A DNA stretch of 64,000 nt from Hemibagrus wyckioides (GCF_019097595.1 NC_080723.1:8283011-8347010); one strand, 5' to 3'; positions 50,953-63,059 are shown, counted from the first letter of the stretch. Numbers and translations are program-made. Notes: generated by a model not told the origin, from the letters alone.

Positions 50953-51070
50953 GTTCAATTCAGTTTTATTTGTGTAGCGCTTTTAACAAAGTAACCCTCA
51001 TTCACCAGGATTTAGTGGTGACATGGTGACACATCATCTGAGTCTAATAATAAACACATATTTTTCTGCT
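50953..51070 (-). mobile_element. Antisense tail of a common teleost retroelement
   Basis: Starts gttcaattcagttttatttg and tgtagcgcttttaacaaagt, as at 16621-16800. Short and decayed. Confidence 0.55.
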
Positions 51071-51608
51071 TTTTGTAATGCTAAAGAATTCTATAAGCAG
51101 GCAGTTATCAAGAAGTGTCTCTGCTGTGAGCAGTTAGTGACAGTCAGAGGTAAAACTAAAAGTTTTCTCCAGGATTCTTCAGGCTGGTCTTTTTGGCGAT
51201 AGCATAGGTGAGAACTAGAGCTAACTTGTATCACAGATGTATCAGATGCCACTGATTATTTTTTTTCTAACAGCATGTCCCCTTGTGTTTTGTTCCTTAC
51301 ATAATGCAGAAGATATAAGTCAGACAGTATCATGCACAATGATCTCATGAAAAGTGAAATGAACAAGATGAAACAATGACTGATTTTGTATTTGTTTATG
51401 AATCATATGAATACACAAGGTCAGGTAGAGACTAACGAGCTGGACAGTAGTGCTGAATCCCTCCAGAACTGGTGTGAATGAATAATCATGGGCTGTTAAA
51501 TGCACACAGTGTTCTCTACTGAGAGTGTGAACAGGACCTGAGTCTCTGTGCTTTGTGATGATAACGTTCTTTGTGTTGTGCGTGTGTTTGTGTGTGTGTG
51601 TATGTCAG

Positions 51609-51761
51609 GTGCGGCCCATAGGCTATGATGGCAATAACCCCACCTCAGTGGCAGAGTGGCTGGAGTCACTAGAGCTGGGAGACTACACCAAGTCATTCCT
51701 TATCAATGGCTACACGTCCATGGAACTGGTTAAGAAGATCTGGGATATTGAGCTCATCAAT
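51609..51761 (+). CDS. anks1b: anks1b coding exon: start of SAM2 (partial CDS)
   Basis: Internal exon of 153 nt (51 codons), phase 0 on both sides. The acceptor is gtgtgtatgtcag with (TG)n in place of a normal pyrimidine tract; the donor caat|gtaagt is excellent. It encodes VRPIGYDGNNPTSVAEWLES, then LELGDYTKSFLINGYTSMEL and VKKIWDIELIN. SAM domain 2 starts at NPTSVAEWLESLELGDY. The RPIG.DG..PTSVAEWL.S.ELGDYTK.FLINGYTSM segment is diagnostic of ANKS1B. The rest of SAM2, expected to open with an 'LKI..IGHRKR' segment bearing the nuclear-localisation basic cluster, is not found between here and position 64000. Confidence 0.96.
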
Positions 51762-52937
51762 GTAAGTCCCAAAATGTCTGCTCTTACCTCTGCTTCCTGT
51801 GTGTTTGATATACTCATGATCAAGAAAAATTAAAGTAATTAAGGTCATTAATTTCAAGCCATTTAATTGGACTTTATGCCATTATTCAAACATATATAAA
51901 GAAAAAAACCCCACACAATTTCTTTTCTGCTGCTGTTCCTGAAACCTTGCGTATCAGTCAATATCGATTCCCATCTTGGATATTGTTCTGTACCAAACAT
52001 TTTTATATATTTTTTTTAATAACTGAAGTACTTCACGGTTTTCTTTTTGCATTTTATTCAAAAATCAATTAGATGAATAATGCAACAAATATAAATTGTG
52101 CCATTTTAAAATAAAATAAATTTCTTTAACAAAAAAAAAATCCAAATTTATAGTACATTTATTTTCAAAATTCAATACCAATCTTTGTCGTTGTTACAGG
52201 ATACGATGTGCAACATTTCTTTTCTGACATCTGATACACAATATTTTTTTGAATCAGTCTAAAGTCTAATTCCACTACTGGGAGTATCGGATCAGTGCAG
52301 TCTCCATTTTTCACAAATCAGTCTCACATTCATTTACACGGCTTTTACACCTCACACCTTTCTATCTGCATCTGGCAGGCTTGTGTGTACAAGCTGCTGT
52401 CACACAGACACACAGACAGATTGTTCCCACGTATTTTGCCCGTCTCATGCACATAAAACACTGGAGTAACTTGGATAAAGGATTAAATTAAACTTTATTA
52501 AGATTAGATCTTCACAGGACTGCTGGAGCTCACGAGACTAAGAACCAGGGTATTAAGGACACACTCAAGACTACATAGTTGATGCTTGAGGCTAAAATAA
52601 GAGAAACAAACACATATACATAAGGAGTAAATTCCACAGCACTGTGCTCTGTCCATTCAGTCTGTCCATTTATTTTGTACGAGTTTGTAGACATTTTTTT
52701 GTGAGTCTAGATGACATTCGGAATTGAGATCACTGTCACATCCTGAGGCACTACGCTTTTTCCCAAGCCTCTCAGAGATCCGTGTGTGAGAAAGTGCTCT
52801 GATGTAGATTCCTTTATGATACCTCATTCATGTCAGAATGAGGAATCTCACGTGAGCTTCCCAGGAGTTAATGTTCTACCTGGTGGGAGCTGTACAGTAG
52901 TGTGTGGAGGTGGGATAGATATCTGTGATGGATCAGA

Positions 52938-52939
<2 letters not shown>

Positions 52940-52982
<43 letters not shown>

Positions 52983-52991
52983 GAGAGAGAA
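52940..52991. repeat. (GA)n microsatellite
   Basis: GA run with a single G interruption. Confidence 0.95.
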
Positions 52992-53344
52992 TATGGTCCT
53001 GGGGGCCGCAAGAATACAGTCTTGTATTTCTTTCCATGTGATTCCACCTTTGATTGCTTTTTGCTTTTAGAGCATGTTGCTGCTGAGAGGATGATGATAT
53101 AAAACCTTCATGCACTGTTCAGTACTTCAGTGATGCTGTGGGAACAAGTACAGCCACTAGAGGACAACATAACATCATTTATTTTATTATACAGCATGTG
53201 CTAGCAATGAAAAGCATTATCTGTAGCTGGGTCTGTTTAGTACTCAAAATATTCATAACTGTCTGTGAATTTAAACAGAAGTGGACATGGTCAAGGTTTT
53301 TATTTTTAATTCTAGAAACACTGGACTGCTATTAAAACACTCTT

Positions 53345-53880
53345 CATTCACAAATTGCAAAAACTCATAGCAATTTGTAGAACATTTTCGTTTTATTTAA
53401 CTTCTGAACACTGTGGAACATTTTTGGAAATTTTCTGTTGGTTCTAAACAAGAAAGTCCTGAAATGTTCACAGGACACATTCTTAGGCTCTAGAAAAAAG
53501 TTGGGCAAACTCACAGAGCTACAATTCATTACAATTTCTGTATGATTTTCTGAGAACCTTTTAATAGTGATGAAGAATGATGTTTTAAAAACAACAGAAA
53601 ACACACAGTACTCAATATTTTTACAATGAATTAAATGATTATTTTTGCAAAGATCCAGCAGGGACATGCAGGTCTAGGGTTACACATGGCTTGTTCTTGT
53701 TTGTTTGTTTGTTTGTTTGTTTATTTATTTAAGTGTTGGCCAGGGTTGCCAGCATATCCACACATTGCATGTACATGCGGCACGATCCATTTTTTATGTT
53801 CAAACATTTTAGTTTCAAGTTTTTCTGCAGAGTACTTTGGGTGGGAACTTTGCAAAACCTGGCAACCTTCAACATGAGTG
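53345..53880. repeat. Uncharacterised dispersed repeat, copy 2
   Basis: Ordered short matches to 23430-24040 (see that entry). Also carries ggttgccag at about 53744 and its complement ctggcaacc at about 53860, possibly element termini. A short (GTTT)n tract lies near 53698-53722. Confidence 0.45.
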
Positions 53881-54047
53881 TGACTTTGTTCATAATAATA
53901 AAATACTACCTATTTCTGTTCATATTTTAAGATTTATTTAGGATTTGTTATCAGTTCAGTTTTGAAGATTATTAATAAAAATTTTCACCTCAGACTTTCA
54001 CACAACTTTATTAATGCTGATATTGTAATCTGGGACCTGTACTCTTG

Positions 54048-54049
54048 TA

Positions 54050-54087
<38 letters not shown>

Positions 54088-54098
54088 AGAGAGAGAGA
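54048..54098. repeat. (GT)n-(GA)n compound microsatellite
   Basis: GT run then GA run. A separate C-rich/CA tract (cccccacccccaccccaccc) follows at about 54249-54293. Confidence 0.93.
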
Positions 54099-54610
54099 TG
54101 TGAATGTGTGTAAACAGGGAGGGGTAATATTATATATATAATCTATCATATTTCTTGCTCAGCTTCAGAAAACTGTGATTACTCGAGCATGAAGAACTGT
54201 CTTGATAGCAGAACACCCCCACTCACCCAACCCCCCAGTCGTCGTCGCCCCCACCCCCACCCCACCCCCCACACACACATACACACACACACGCCAGTTT
54301 ATAAAGCTTTATTCACCTGACTGATACTGTACAGTATAACACACTGCTGGTGTATTCACTGCAGTGCAGTTCTTCATGCCGTTAGTTGACGGTGGTACAG
54401 TTGAGTGCATATGTATCTTAAGTGGCTTATAATAAAATAGTAATAGAAAGAATTGAAAAGAAATTAGTAAAAGCCCACAATTACAATCGAACCAAAAGAG
54501 CATTGCTGTTATATTACATCAAGTGCACCATTAGAGCTGTTTCAAAAACATGTGTTTACAGCTTTGGGATCAGCTAAAACTGCTACAGAACTTTAACTAG
54601 TCTTATTTAC

Positions 54611-55475
54611 ATAACAGATCTACACTAACTAGGTTGAGTTAAATAACAGATCTACACTAACTTGGTTGAGTTAAATAACAGATCTACACTAATTAGGTTG
54701 AGTTAAATAACAGATCTGCACTAACTAGGTTGAGTTAAATAACAGATCTACACTAATTAGGTTGAGTTAAATAACAGATCTGCACTAACTAGGTTGAGTT
54801 AAATAACAGATCTACACTAATTAGGTTGAGTTAAATAACAGATCTGCACTAACTAGGTTGAGTTAAATAACAGATCTGCACTAACTAGGTTGAGTTAAAT
54901 AACAGATCTACACTAACAAGTCTGAGTTAAATAACAGATCTACACTAACTAGGCTGACTTGAATAACAGATCTACACTAACTAGGTTGAGTTAAATAACA
55001 GATCTACACTAACTGTTATCTGAGTTACATAACAGATCTACACTAACTAGTCTGAGGTAAATAACAGATCTACACTAACTAGGTTGAGTTAAATAACAGA
55101 TATACACTAACTAGGTTGAGTTAAATAACAGATCTACACTAATTAGGCTGACTTAAATAACAGATCTACACTAACTAGGTTGAGTTAAATAACAGATCTA
55201 CACTAACTAGTCTGAGGTAAATAACAGATCTACACTAACTAGGCTGAGTTAAATAACAGATCTACATGAACTAGTCTGAGGTAAATAACAGATCTACACT
55301 AACTAGTCCGAGGTAAATAACAGATCTACACTAACTAGGTTGAGTTACATAACAGATCTGCACTAACTAGGCTGACTTGAATAACAGATCTACATTAACT
55401 AGGTTGAGTTAAATAACATGTACATTGACTAGTCTGAGTAAAAATCCAGATCTATACTAAGTAGGCTGAGTTAAA
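54611..55475. repeat. 32-bp minisatellite, about 27 tandem copies
   Basis: The unit is ataacagatctacactaact followed by aggttgagttaa. Most copies keep the 32-base length and the agatct word. Early copies alternate between a ctacactaatta form and a ctgcactaacta form, giving a 64-base higher-order repeat between about 54675 and 54870. Later copies carry cto-type variants such as gtctgaggtaa and ggctgacttga; the last two units are degenerate. There is no open frame across the array and no unique spacer between units. Confidence 0.97.
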
Positions 55476-56586
55476 TGACTAACTAGAGCACAACATTATC
55501 AACATTTATCACCTAACAAGACGGAGACTTGACACATAAAATAAAGAATAGATTGTGATATATATATATATTGTGTATGCTATGATAAAAAAAATAATGT
55601 AGTGTTTATTAATATTACTAATTCAATGACCTACAAACGAATTCATTTAAATTTTATTGCTACTCGCTGCCCAACACTGCATAATGCACATGCTTTGTGA
55701 CAAAGTGAGTAAACCTTCGTCTCTCTGACGGATCATTCATCTGAGGCCGTGTTTACTCACTTTTAATCCATTGAGCTGCTATTTAAAGCACTGACAAAAT
55801 AGTACACTATAATGTTTACTGAAAGAGCAGGACAAATCGATAAATATGAGCACAAATACAAACACATGATACTTCTACACCTCCGGATCGGATCGGACAA
55901 CCCGATTCACATCAGTTTATCAGTATGGTGCTTTCAGAGACATCTGCTATTCCTCACACTGATCAAGCATGAATAATTACAAATCAACATATTACTCACA
56001 TGAACAAGAAGCTATGTCAGGAGGCCAAGGGTGTAGTGTAATGTAGAGACTTCTCATTGTTCCAGTGGAGTTTTGCATGCTTTACAACACAGGAATAATG
56101 AGCTGCCAACTATTTTTATTAGATTTTTAGCAATTTTGGTGGCTGCAGCTCTGGTTATAATTACTTTATTAGATTATAAACTGGATGAGATGGATGAGCT
56201 ACACTTTGCTGTATCAGGATACCCTCCTGTCAGTCTATGATGGACATCTCCTGGTTTTTATCTGACCAGTTTTGGTGAACATGTGCCACTGCAGCACAAA
56301 GATCAGGCGTTATTCTCAGTCGTGAAAGGGTGCGATAGTGTGACATCCAGGCCAGTGGGGAGTGTGCCAAGACACCCTCCAGCAGCTTCTGTCCACTAGG
56401 TGGCGCTAACACACTTTCATTCAACTTCTTGTAGACAGCATGTAGAATTGGTGACTGGTGTGGTGAAACTTTAGAAACAAGGTGATGCACCTGCATTTAG
56501 AAAGACATTACTGTCTAAACTGTTAAGATAAAACAAATCTTCAAAGTTTTACAACTGCAGTTGTAATCAGGGGAGAACTCTTATAG

Positions 56587-56617
<31 letters not shown>

Positions 56618-56814
56618 CATGTGTCATGCTCCAGCTGGTCTGGTGTAAATGATTCAACTGCTGTATCCTGTGAATATGTTGCACTTTATTCTTGGCTTTG
56701 TGTACAGATAGTCCAAAAAAGGCAACCAGGATCTTGAGAAAGTCTCCTGCAGCCAGTTTGAGATAAATTGAGTAACTGACTCAAAATTTCAGAAATCCTC
56801 ACCTGAAAATATAT

Positions 56815-57263
56815 ATGGCTTAATGTTTGTGAACCCCTGACCATCACACTCAATAATCTCCACTCTTCTCTTCTGGGAAGGTTTTCCACTAGACGTTGGA
56901 GTGAGGCTGTGGGGATTAATGATCATTCAGCTACAAGAGCATTAGTGAGATCAGACACTGATGATGTAAGAGTGAGGAGGTCTGGGGTTCAGTCGGTGTT
57001 CCAGTTCATCTCAAGGGTGTTCAGTGGGGTTGAGTCAGTGCAGGACACTCAAGTTCTTCCACTCCAACCTTAACCTCCACACCATGTCTTCATGGAGCTG
57101 TGCTTTGTGCACAGGGGATCATCATTCTGGAACAGGGTTTGAGTCTCTTAGTTCCAGTGAAAGGAAATTGTATTTCTATACAATTGTATAATTATATAAA
57201 ATTGTGTGCTTCCAGAAGAAGCATATATGGGTGTGATTGTCAGGGGTGCACATACTTTTGAAT
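56815..57263 (-). mobile_element. Non-autonomous Tc1-like element, copy 2
   Basis: The ends are inverted: gtttgtgaacccctgaccat (near 56826) and, at the other end, gattgtcaggggtgcacata (57237-57256). Inside, tcttctgggaaggttttcca, ccagttcatctcaagggtgt, accatgtcttcatggagctg and gtgctttgtgcacaggggat parallel the transposase-region complement of 59872-61119. The middle of the transposase is missing, so it is a deletion derivative of a related but distinct Tc1-like family. Confidence 0.75.
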
Positions 57264-58464
57264 TTGTTTCAGGTTTTTTTTAATGATCATCAACCCTGTG
57301 TTTAGTAAATAAGAGAAAATACCTGACATAATTATGGCAAAATTAGATGAGAGTAATGATCTTTATAACTGATGCATTAAAAAACATAGGAATTTGGCTG
57401 GATGGCCTGCAGTTATGTCTAGACAGACACATGGCACTGATACTCTCTCACCTCGCTTCCTCCTCATCACTGCACCCTAAAATGGGAACTGGAAAGTTTT
57501 GTTAATGTCTTTCAACAGTTTATGTAGCTACATGTACGAACTGCCCGTGAACTGATGTTTTTTGCATGACATTATAGTTAAATTAGTGATCTTTATTTTA
57601 TTTGGAATTCTCTTACAGATAAGTGAACTGGTTTTCTGATGTTTGCAGCTTCACTGTGAGACATATGAAGCTGCTTTATTTAAAAAAAATCCTTTCCTTT
57701 GTTGAGTTTAATCTCTAAATACGTTCACATAACTTGATAGGGCTGTCATGTTTGGTCATTGTTGTCACACTACACTCTTGTGTATAGATGGAATAGTCTG
57801 GATCTACTCATCCCTAAAATCACACACTTTCACAGTGACACACAGACCCAGCTGGGTGTGGAATTGGGTGGAGTGGGTTTTAGACCACAAGCTAGTGGAT
57901 GTCGACATTAGTTGGTTCACGGTTCATTCAGAATAAACACCTAATTGCTTCTGAAACACAATTTCTTCACACTTAACAGCACAAAGTATCTGGTTGTTTG
58001 GAAACAGGGGCTTACACTCAAGCCATGCTTATGGACAGCTCTTACATGTTTTGTTCTTTACTTGGCAACCGTTGCCTTAGTGACCCAGGCCAACTTTGTT
58101 GATTGTGTAGACGTACAGTTGGACAATTGATTTCTTGTACCTGCTGTCTTTTTAAACAAAACAGCTTCACACATTTGGGTATTATCCTAAAATGCATCTT
58201 AGCATGTGAAACGGTTGAATTTACTACTATTAATACTATTCCTAGATGTTTATTTAGTTAATAAGTATTTTATACTTATTCATTTGGCAGACTTGCATTA
58301 TTTTTCTTTCTGGAAATAAATTCAAAATAAAAAGAAGAAAAATGCCAGAACATGTTTTGAAATAGGTTTAAAAATAACCTTAACATAACATTATCTTAAT
58401 AATTATACATTTAAATACATTTAAATATATTCGGTAAAATTTCACTGGTGGAGGATCTCTAACA

Positions 58465-58469
<5 letters not shown>

Positions 58470-58518
<49 letters not shown>
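58470..58518. repeat. (TA)n microsatellite
   Basis: About 24 uninterrupted TA units. Confidence 0.96.
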
Positions 58519-58521
<3 letters not shown>

Positions 58522-59257
58522 TTATTTTTTTCACAAATGTTCTTTGTATGAAATTACAGTAGTGATACAGTAAAGTAATATTTATCAGAAAAATGGGCCA
58601 TTTTGACTCATCACGGCTAGGCAGAATCCACAGCGGATATAGTAAAACAGATTATGCAACACAGACCTCGCTAAACATCCACTGCTTTTTCTCCCACTCT
58701 GTCATCATGCCACCCTGGTGTTAGAGCGTGTCACGTGATCAGCGTGCATCATTCCAGCAGGATCTTATCCTGTGCACTCATTCACATCATTAATAACAGC
58801 TTGATCCATTCAGTGCCTCGTGATATTGTTAGTCTATTAGGTCTTTTAAGCAAATTTTGAACCTGGCAATATGTAATAAATATATAACATGTTTTTAAAA
58901 TGAATTGAGCTGAAACACAGTCAGGGAAGACAAAATGTCCTCACTGGGGTATTAATAGTAGGCGTCCTAAAGTCATCAGGCCAGTAATAACAGTTTAGGC
59001 TTCTTTTTTTTTCTTGATAATTATTACCCTGTCGGTTTGACTGCTGGCACTAGTTACCATAGGGACCACTTGCGTGCAGTGTACGTGACTCAAACGTGAC
59101 GTGTTTGCGTGTGACGCACTTGTGTGTCAGTGCAATAATGAGTTTTCGTGTCCTTTGTGTTGTGTTCCTGTGTTCATCACCTCACCAAATGCACAGATTG
59201 CAGATTCTCTTTCCAGCTCAAGCAGATGGCCATTGCCTGCCTTAATGCAGCAGTCTG

Positions 59258-59258
59258 A

Positions 59259-59338
<80 letters not shown>

Positions 59339-59340
59339 GC
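59258..59340. repeat. (CT)n-(CA)n compound microsatellite
   Basis: CT runs with two TTCT breaks, followed by a CA run. Confidence 0.95.
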
Positions 59341-59871
59341 ACACACTGACACTTTTATTTCTGTCACACGTACTCTTACTCTCTCTTTCCACTGCCATTG
59401 AATATATTTGTGTGTTGCCTGGGAAATCCCTTCACACAATCAAAATTGGCCATTCTGTACTCTACAGTTGTGAACTACACATTTTCCTGAACTGAATCAC
59501 GTTTTTCTTCTTCACAAACCACAAAGTAAAGTTTTAACCTTTTTTTTTTAAACCAACCCAGAAAAAGTAAAAAAGGAGAAAACTGCATTTCAAGATTTCA
59601 TTTCAATTCTACTGAAAGACACCACAATTATTAATCGGCTTTAGCGATTCAAAAAAATTAAGAAATTATTATATATGTTTTTTTCACAATCCACATGAAT
59701 CTAAACACAAGCCTCTTGTTATTTTGTTGTCTGTTAACTGTACAGAATATCTTCCCTCTTTTGACCATGTGACAAAGCAAGAGGAAGATAGTTTGACAGC
59801 CTTATCAGTTAATCTTATGTCCATTTCACTATTGCACATAACTACTTCACTATGGCACAGTGGCATATATA

Positions 59872-61119
59872 CACTATATTGCCAAAAGTATTCGCTCACC
59901 TGCCTTGACTCGCATATGAACTTAAGTGACATCCCATTCCTAATCCAAAGGGTTCAATATGACGTCGGTCCACCCTTTGCAGCTATAACAGCTTCAACTC
60001 TTCTGGGAAGGCTGTCCACAAGGTTTAGGAGTGTGTTTATGGGAATTTTTGACCATTCTCCCAGAAGCGCATTTGTGAGGTCACACACTGATGTTGGACA
60101 AGAAGGCCTGGCTCTCAGTCTCCGCTCTAATTCATCCCAAAGGTGTTCTATCGGGTTGAGGTCAGGACTCTGTGCAGGCCAGTCAAGTTCCTCCACACCA
60201 GACTCTGTCATCCATGTCTTTATGGACCTTGCTTTGTGCACTGGTGCACAGTCATGTTGGAAGAGGAAGGGGCCAGCTCCAAACTGTTCCCACAAAGTTG
60301 GGAGCATGGAATTGTCCAAAATGTCTTGGTATGCTGAAGCATTCAGAGTTCCTTTCACTGGAACTAAGGGGCCAAGCCCAGCTCCTGAAAAACAACCCCA
60401 CACCATAATCCCCCCTCCACCAAACTTTACACTTGGCACAATACAGTCAGACAAGTACCGTTCTCCTGGCAACCGCCAAACCCAGACCCGTCCATCAGAT
60501 TGCCAGACGGAGAAGCGCGATTCGTCACTCCAGAGAACGCGTCTCCACTGCTCTAGAGTCCAGTGGCGGCGTGCTTTACACCACTGCATCCGACGCTTTG
60601 CATTGCACTTGGTGATGTATGGCTTGGATGCAGCTGCTCGGCCATGGAAACCCATTCCATGAAGCTCTCTGCACACTGTTCTTGAGCTAATCTGAAGACC
60701 ACAAGAAGTTTGGAGGTCTGTAGTGATTGACTCTGCAGAAAGTTGGCGACCTCTTCGCACTATGCGCCTCAGCATCCGCTGACCCCGCTCCGTCAGTTTA
60801 CGTGGCCTACCACTTCGTGGCTGATTTGCTGTCGTTCCCAAACACTTCCACGTTCTTATAATACAGCTGACAGTTGACTGTGGAATATTTAGGAGCGAGG
60901 AAATTTCACGACTGGATTTGTTGCACAGGTGGCATCCTATCACAGTTCCACGCTGGAATTCACTGAGCTCCTGAGAGCGACCCATTCTTTCACAAATGTT
61001 TGTAAAAACAGTCTGCATGCCTAGGTGCTTGATTTTATACACCTGTGGCCATGGAAGTGATTGGAACACCTGATTCTGATTATTTGGATGGGTGAGCGAA
61101 TACTTTTGGCAATATAGTG
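59872..61119 (-). mobile_element. Structurally complete Tc1-like DNA transposon
   Basis: 1248 bases bounded by 29-bp perfect terminal inverted repeats (59872-59900 and 61091-61119), each starting cactatattgccaaaagtat. TA lies immediately outside both ends (59870-59871 and 61120-61121), the target duplication of Tc1/mariner insertion. One uninterrupted transposase frame runs on the minus strand. Perfect ends and an intact frame suggest recent insertion. Related but shorter elements in this window (22021 and 56815) have different termini. Confidence 0.95.
59954..60985 (-). CDS. Tc1-family transposase, DD34E, apparently intact
   Basis: The 343-residue protein from ATG 60985 ([17 protein letters not shown]) to the stop ending at 59954 has the usual Tc1 transposase length. 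The frame stays open upstream to 61174, but that runs through the terminal repeat into flanking DNA, so the start inside the element is preferred. Layout: paired-like helix-turn-helix DNA-binding region (about residues 10-110) with a GRPRKL hook at 59-64, a Gly-rich [10 protein letters not shown] box (188-197) and the catalytic triad. The triad is D154 (LWSDESRF), D245 (FQHDCAPVH) and E280 ([11 protein letters not shown]), with exactly 34 residues between the last two, the Tc1 spacing. Family role: cut-and-paste transposition at TA sites. No stop or frameshift is seen. Activity cannot be judged from sequence. Confidence 0.95.
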   Translation of the reverse strand: MGRSQELSEFQRGTVIGCHLCNKSSREISSLLNIPQSTVSCIIRTWKCLGTTANQPRSGRPRKLTERGQRMLRRIVRRGRQLSAESITTDLQTSCGLQISSRTVCRELHGMGFHGRAAASKPYITKCNAKRRMQWCKARRHWTLEQWRRVLWSDESRFSVWQSDGRVWVWRLPGERYLSDCIVPSVKFGGGGIMVWGCFSGAGLGPLVPVKGTLNASAYQDILDNSMLPTLWEQFGAGPFLFQHDCAPVHKARSIKTWMTESGVEELDWPAQSPDLNPIEHLWDELERRLRARPSCPTSVCDLTNALLGEWSKIPINTLLNLVDSLPRRVEAVIAAKGGPTSY

Positions 61120-61180
61120 TATTTAAGTGTAGATCAACTTGCAATATTATCAGCAGAAAAAAAGATTTTGACACGTGTAT

Positions 61181-61182
<2 letters not shown>

Positions 61183-61210
<28 letters not shown>
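61183..61210. repeat. (GA)n microsatellite
   Basis: GA run just outside the transposon. Short (GT)n runs follow at about 61400-61418 and 61600-61618. Confidence 0.94.
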
Positions 61211-61213
<3 letters not shown>

Positions 61214-61279
61214 ATGTCATGAATTCGGTATTTTTTTATTTTGTCTTGTTGGATTGTTTTTTTAATTGCTTAATTGTTT

Positions 61280-61370
61280 TTTTTATTGCAATTATGTATT
61301 AATCAAGGACTTGGCAACATTCTACTTCATAGCCTTGCCAATAAAACTGATTTGAATTTGGATTTGAGAG
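61280..61370 (+). mobile_element. Retroelement-like tail
   Basis: Contains caaggacttggcaacattct and ccaataaaactgatttgaat, the style of a fish retroelement 3' end. Short, no coding sequence. Confidence 0.35.
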
Positions 61371-62417
61371 AAAGGGAGAAGTAGGAGAAGAAGAACAATT
61401 GTGTGTGTGTGTGTGTGATCAGCCTGCAGCATTAACACAAGTACTGGCTATATATACTTTATATATTCTTCATATATTACTTACTTATACGCCACTGGAT
61501 GACCAGAGAATGTCCACTGCGATGTGTGTTTGCATGCATGTCTATATTTATGACTGCAGTAATATAGAATGTGTACTATACTATATGTTGTTTGATGATG
61601 TGTGTGTGTGTGTGTGTGGGTTTGTGGGTTTGTGGAAGAGTCTGTAAGCTCATGTTGCTCAACATTAACACCTCCTGACAAACACATGTGGAGTGCGGTT
61701 TTTCTCAGCAGGGGATGAGGTTGTTCCCTTTTACACAGAGACAGAAACAGAGAAATGATTTGTTTTATGTAACAATGCAGAGCAATGCTTCTTTTGCACA
61801 CATGTATGCTATCCCTCTCTTTCTCTCTCTATCACTCAAATATGGATAAACAGATATAAAGTAAAATGCCAGTATGTAAATTAAACATATTTACATGGTG
61901 ATAATAGGCATAGGGAAATCCACCCCTGGGATCGAGTCATGAGCAGGTTACCACCCCAGAGTGGATTCTTTTCTTTTCTTTTCGCATGGCCTGGAGTGTT
62001 ATTCCTCTTATACTATAGCGATTTCTTTATACCACACAATAACAATACACACCTTGGCATGTCACTGATTTTGATGGTTTATAGTTAAGATGTTAGGGAT
62101 ATAATGTTAGGGAATGTACGAGAGACAAGTTACTTCCTGTCATGAGTTACGTTAGAGCTGCAATAAATAGTTCCCTCTCCAGCCTCTACCCCCTCTTCTC
62201 TCTCACAGAAAATAACCCCTCATTTTGCATTTTTCTATTTATCCTGAACATTTTACAAGATACGCTGACTGTTACAAAGCACTGACATTCGAGACCCCTT
62301 CGGTGAATGTTAAATAAAATTCAGCACATCAAAGATAATATGATAATTATTAGGCTTAGATTATGTGGAGCATGTGGCATTTAAGTCCCTGTGTATTGTA
62401 AGAGCTGTTACTATGGA

Positions 62418-62525
62418 AATATAAGCTAAGCTAAGCTAAGATAAGATAAGATAAGATAAGATAAGATAAGATAAGATAAGATAAGATAAGATAAGATAAG
62501 ATAAGATAAGATAAGATAAGATAAG
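62418..62525. repeat. (TAAGA)n / (TAAGC)n pentanucleotide array, about 21 copies
   Basis: Starts with three or four taagc units, then shifts to pure taaga units. This is a clean example of unit turnover inside one array. Confidence 0.97.
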
Positions 62526-62806
62526 CCTCATGTTGCAGCTAGAATTATAGTTATACGCAAATACACAAACCATGCACACCTTCTGACCTATGAGATTGGA
62601 GAATTCAACCGCACTGTGGTATAAATAATGTTAAGGATTGTAATATAAATCTAGTGAGAGCAGTAAGAGCACTGAGGAGCTGAGACACATTCAGAGAGTA
62701 CAGAAGGGCAATCTTTATTTCCATTTATATAAAGATCTGTGAAGAGCAATAGAGAGACAGGGTTACGGAGAGCTTCCAGAGAAACATTTAATAGGTCTGT
62801 GTTAAT

Positions 62807-62840
<34 letters not shown>

Positions 62841-63059
62841 CAAACAAAGCATGCAGAGTATTTCTTTTCATGCTCAGTCTCGTCTGTACATGTTGCTTGT
62901 GCATTTTTTCTTGTGGTGTTGAACCTCTGTGCTTTCTCACTGCTGACATATGAAAAGGAAAAAAAAGAAGAAAGGATTAAACCAAGACAAAGAGCATGAT
63001 GTTGAACAGCATCTGATTATGTTGCTGTAGAGTATAGAGTGAGTATAGCTAGATGTCTT

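Larger units (their letters stand above)
49560..51608 (+). other. anks1b intron between exons 49461-49559 and 51609-51761
   Basis: About 2 kb, mostly repeat-derived: a retroelement tail (49870-50073), a common fish repeat (50428-50830), an antisense tail (50953-51070) and a (TG)n stretch leading into the acceptor (about 51574-51602). No exon is seen. Confidence 0.7.

Noticed and set aside
54611..55475. CRISPR-like array of direct repeats
   Set aside because: The units are tandem with no unique spacers, in a vertebrate intron: it is a minisatellite.
59724..60662. 312-codon open frame on the plus strand
   Set aside because: It is the antisense shadow of the Tc1 transposase; the minus-strand frame carries all the family motifs.
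60986..61174. Upstream extension of the transposase frame (63 extra codons)
   Set aside because: It reads back through the terminal inverted repeat into flanking DNA; the usual Tc1 N-terminus starts at 60985.
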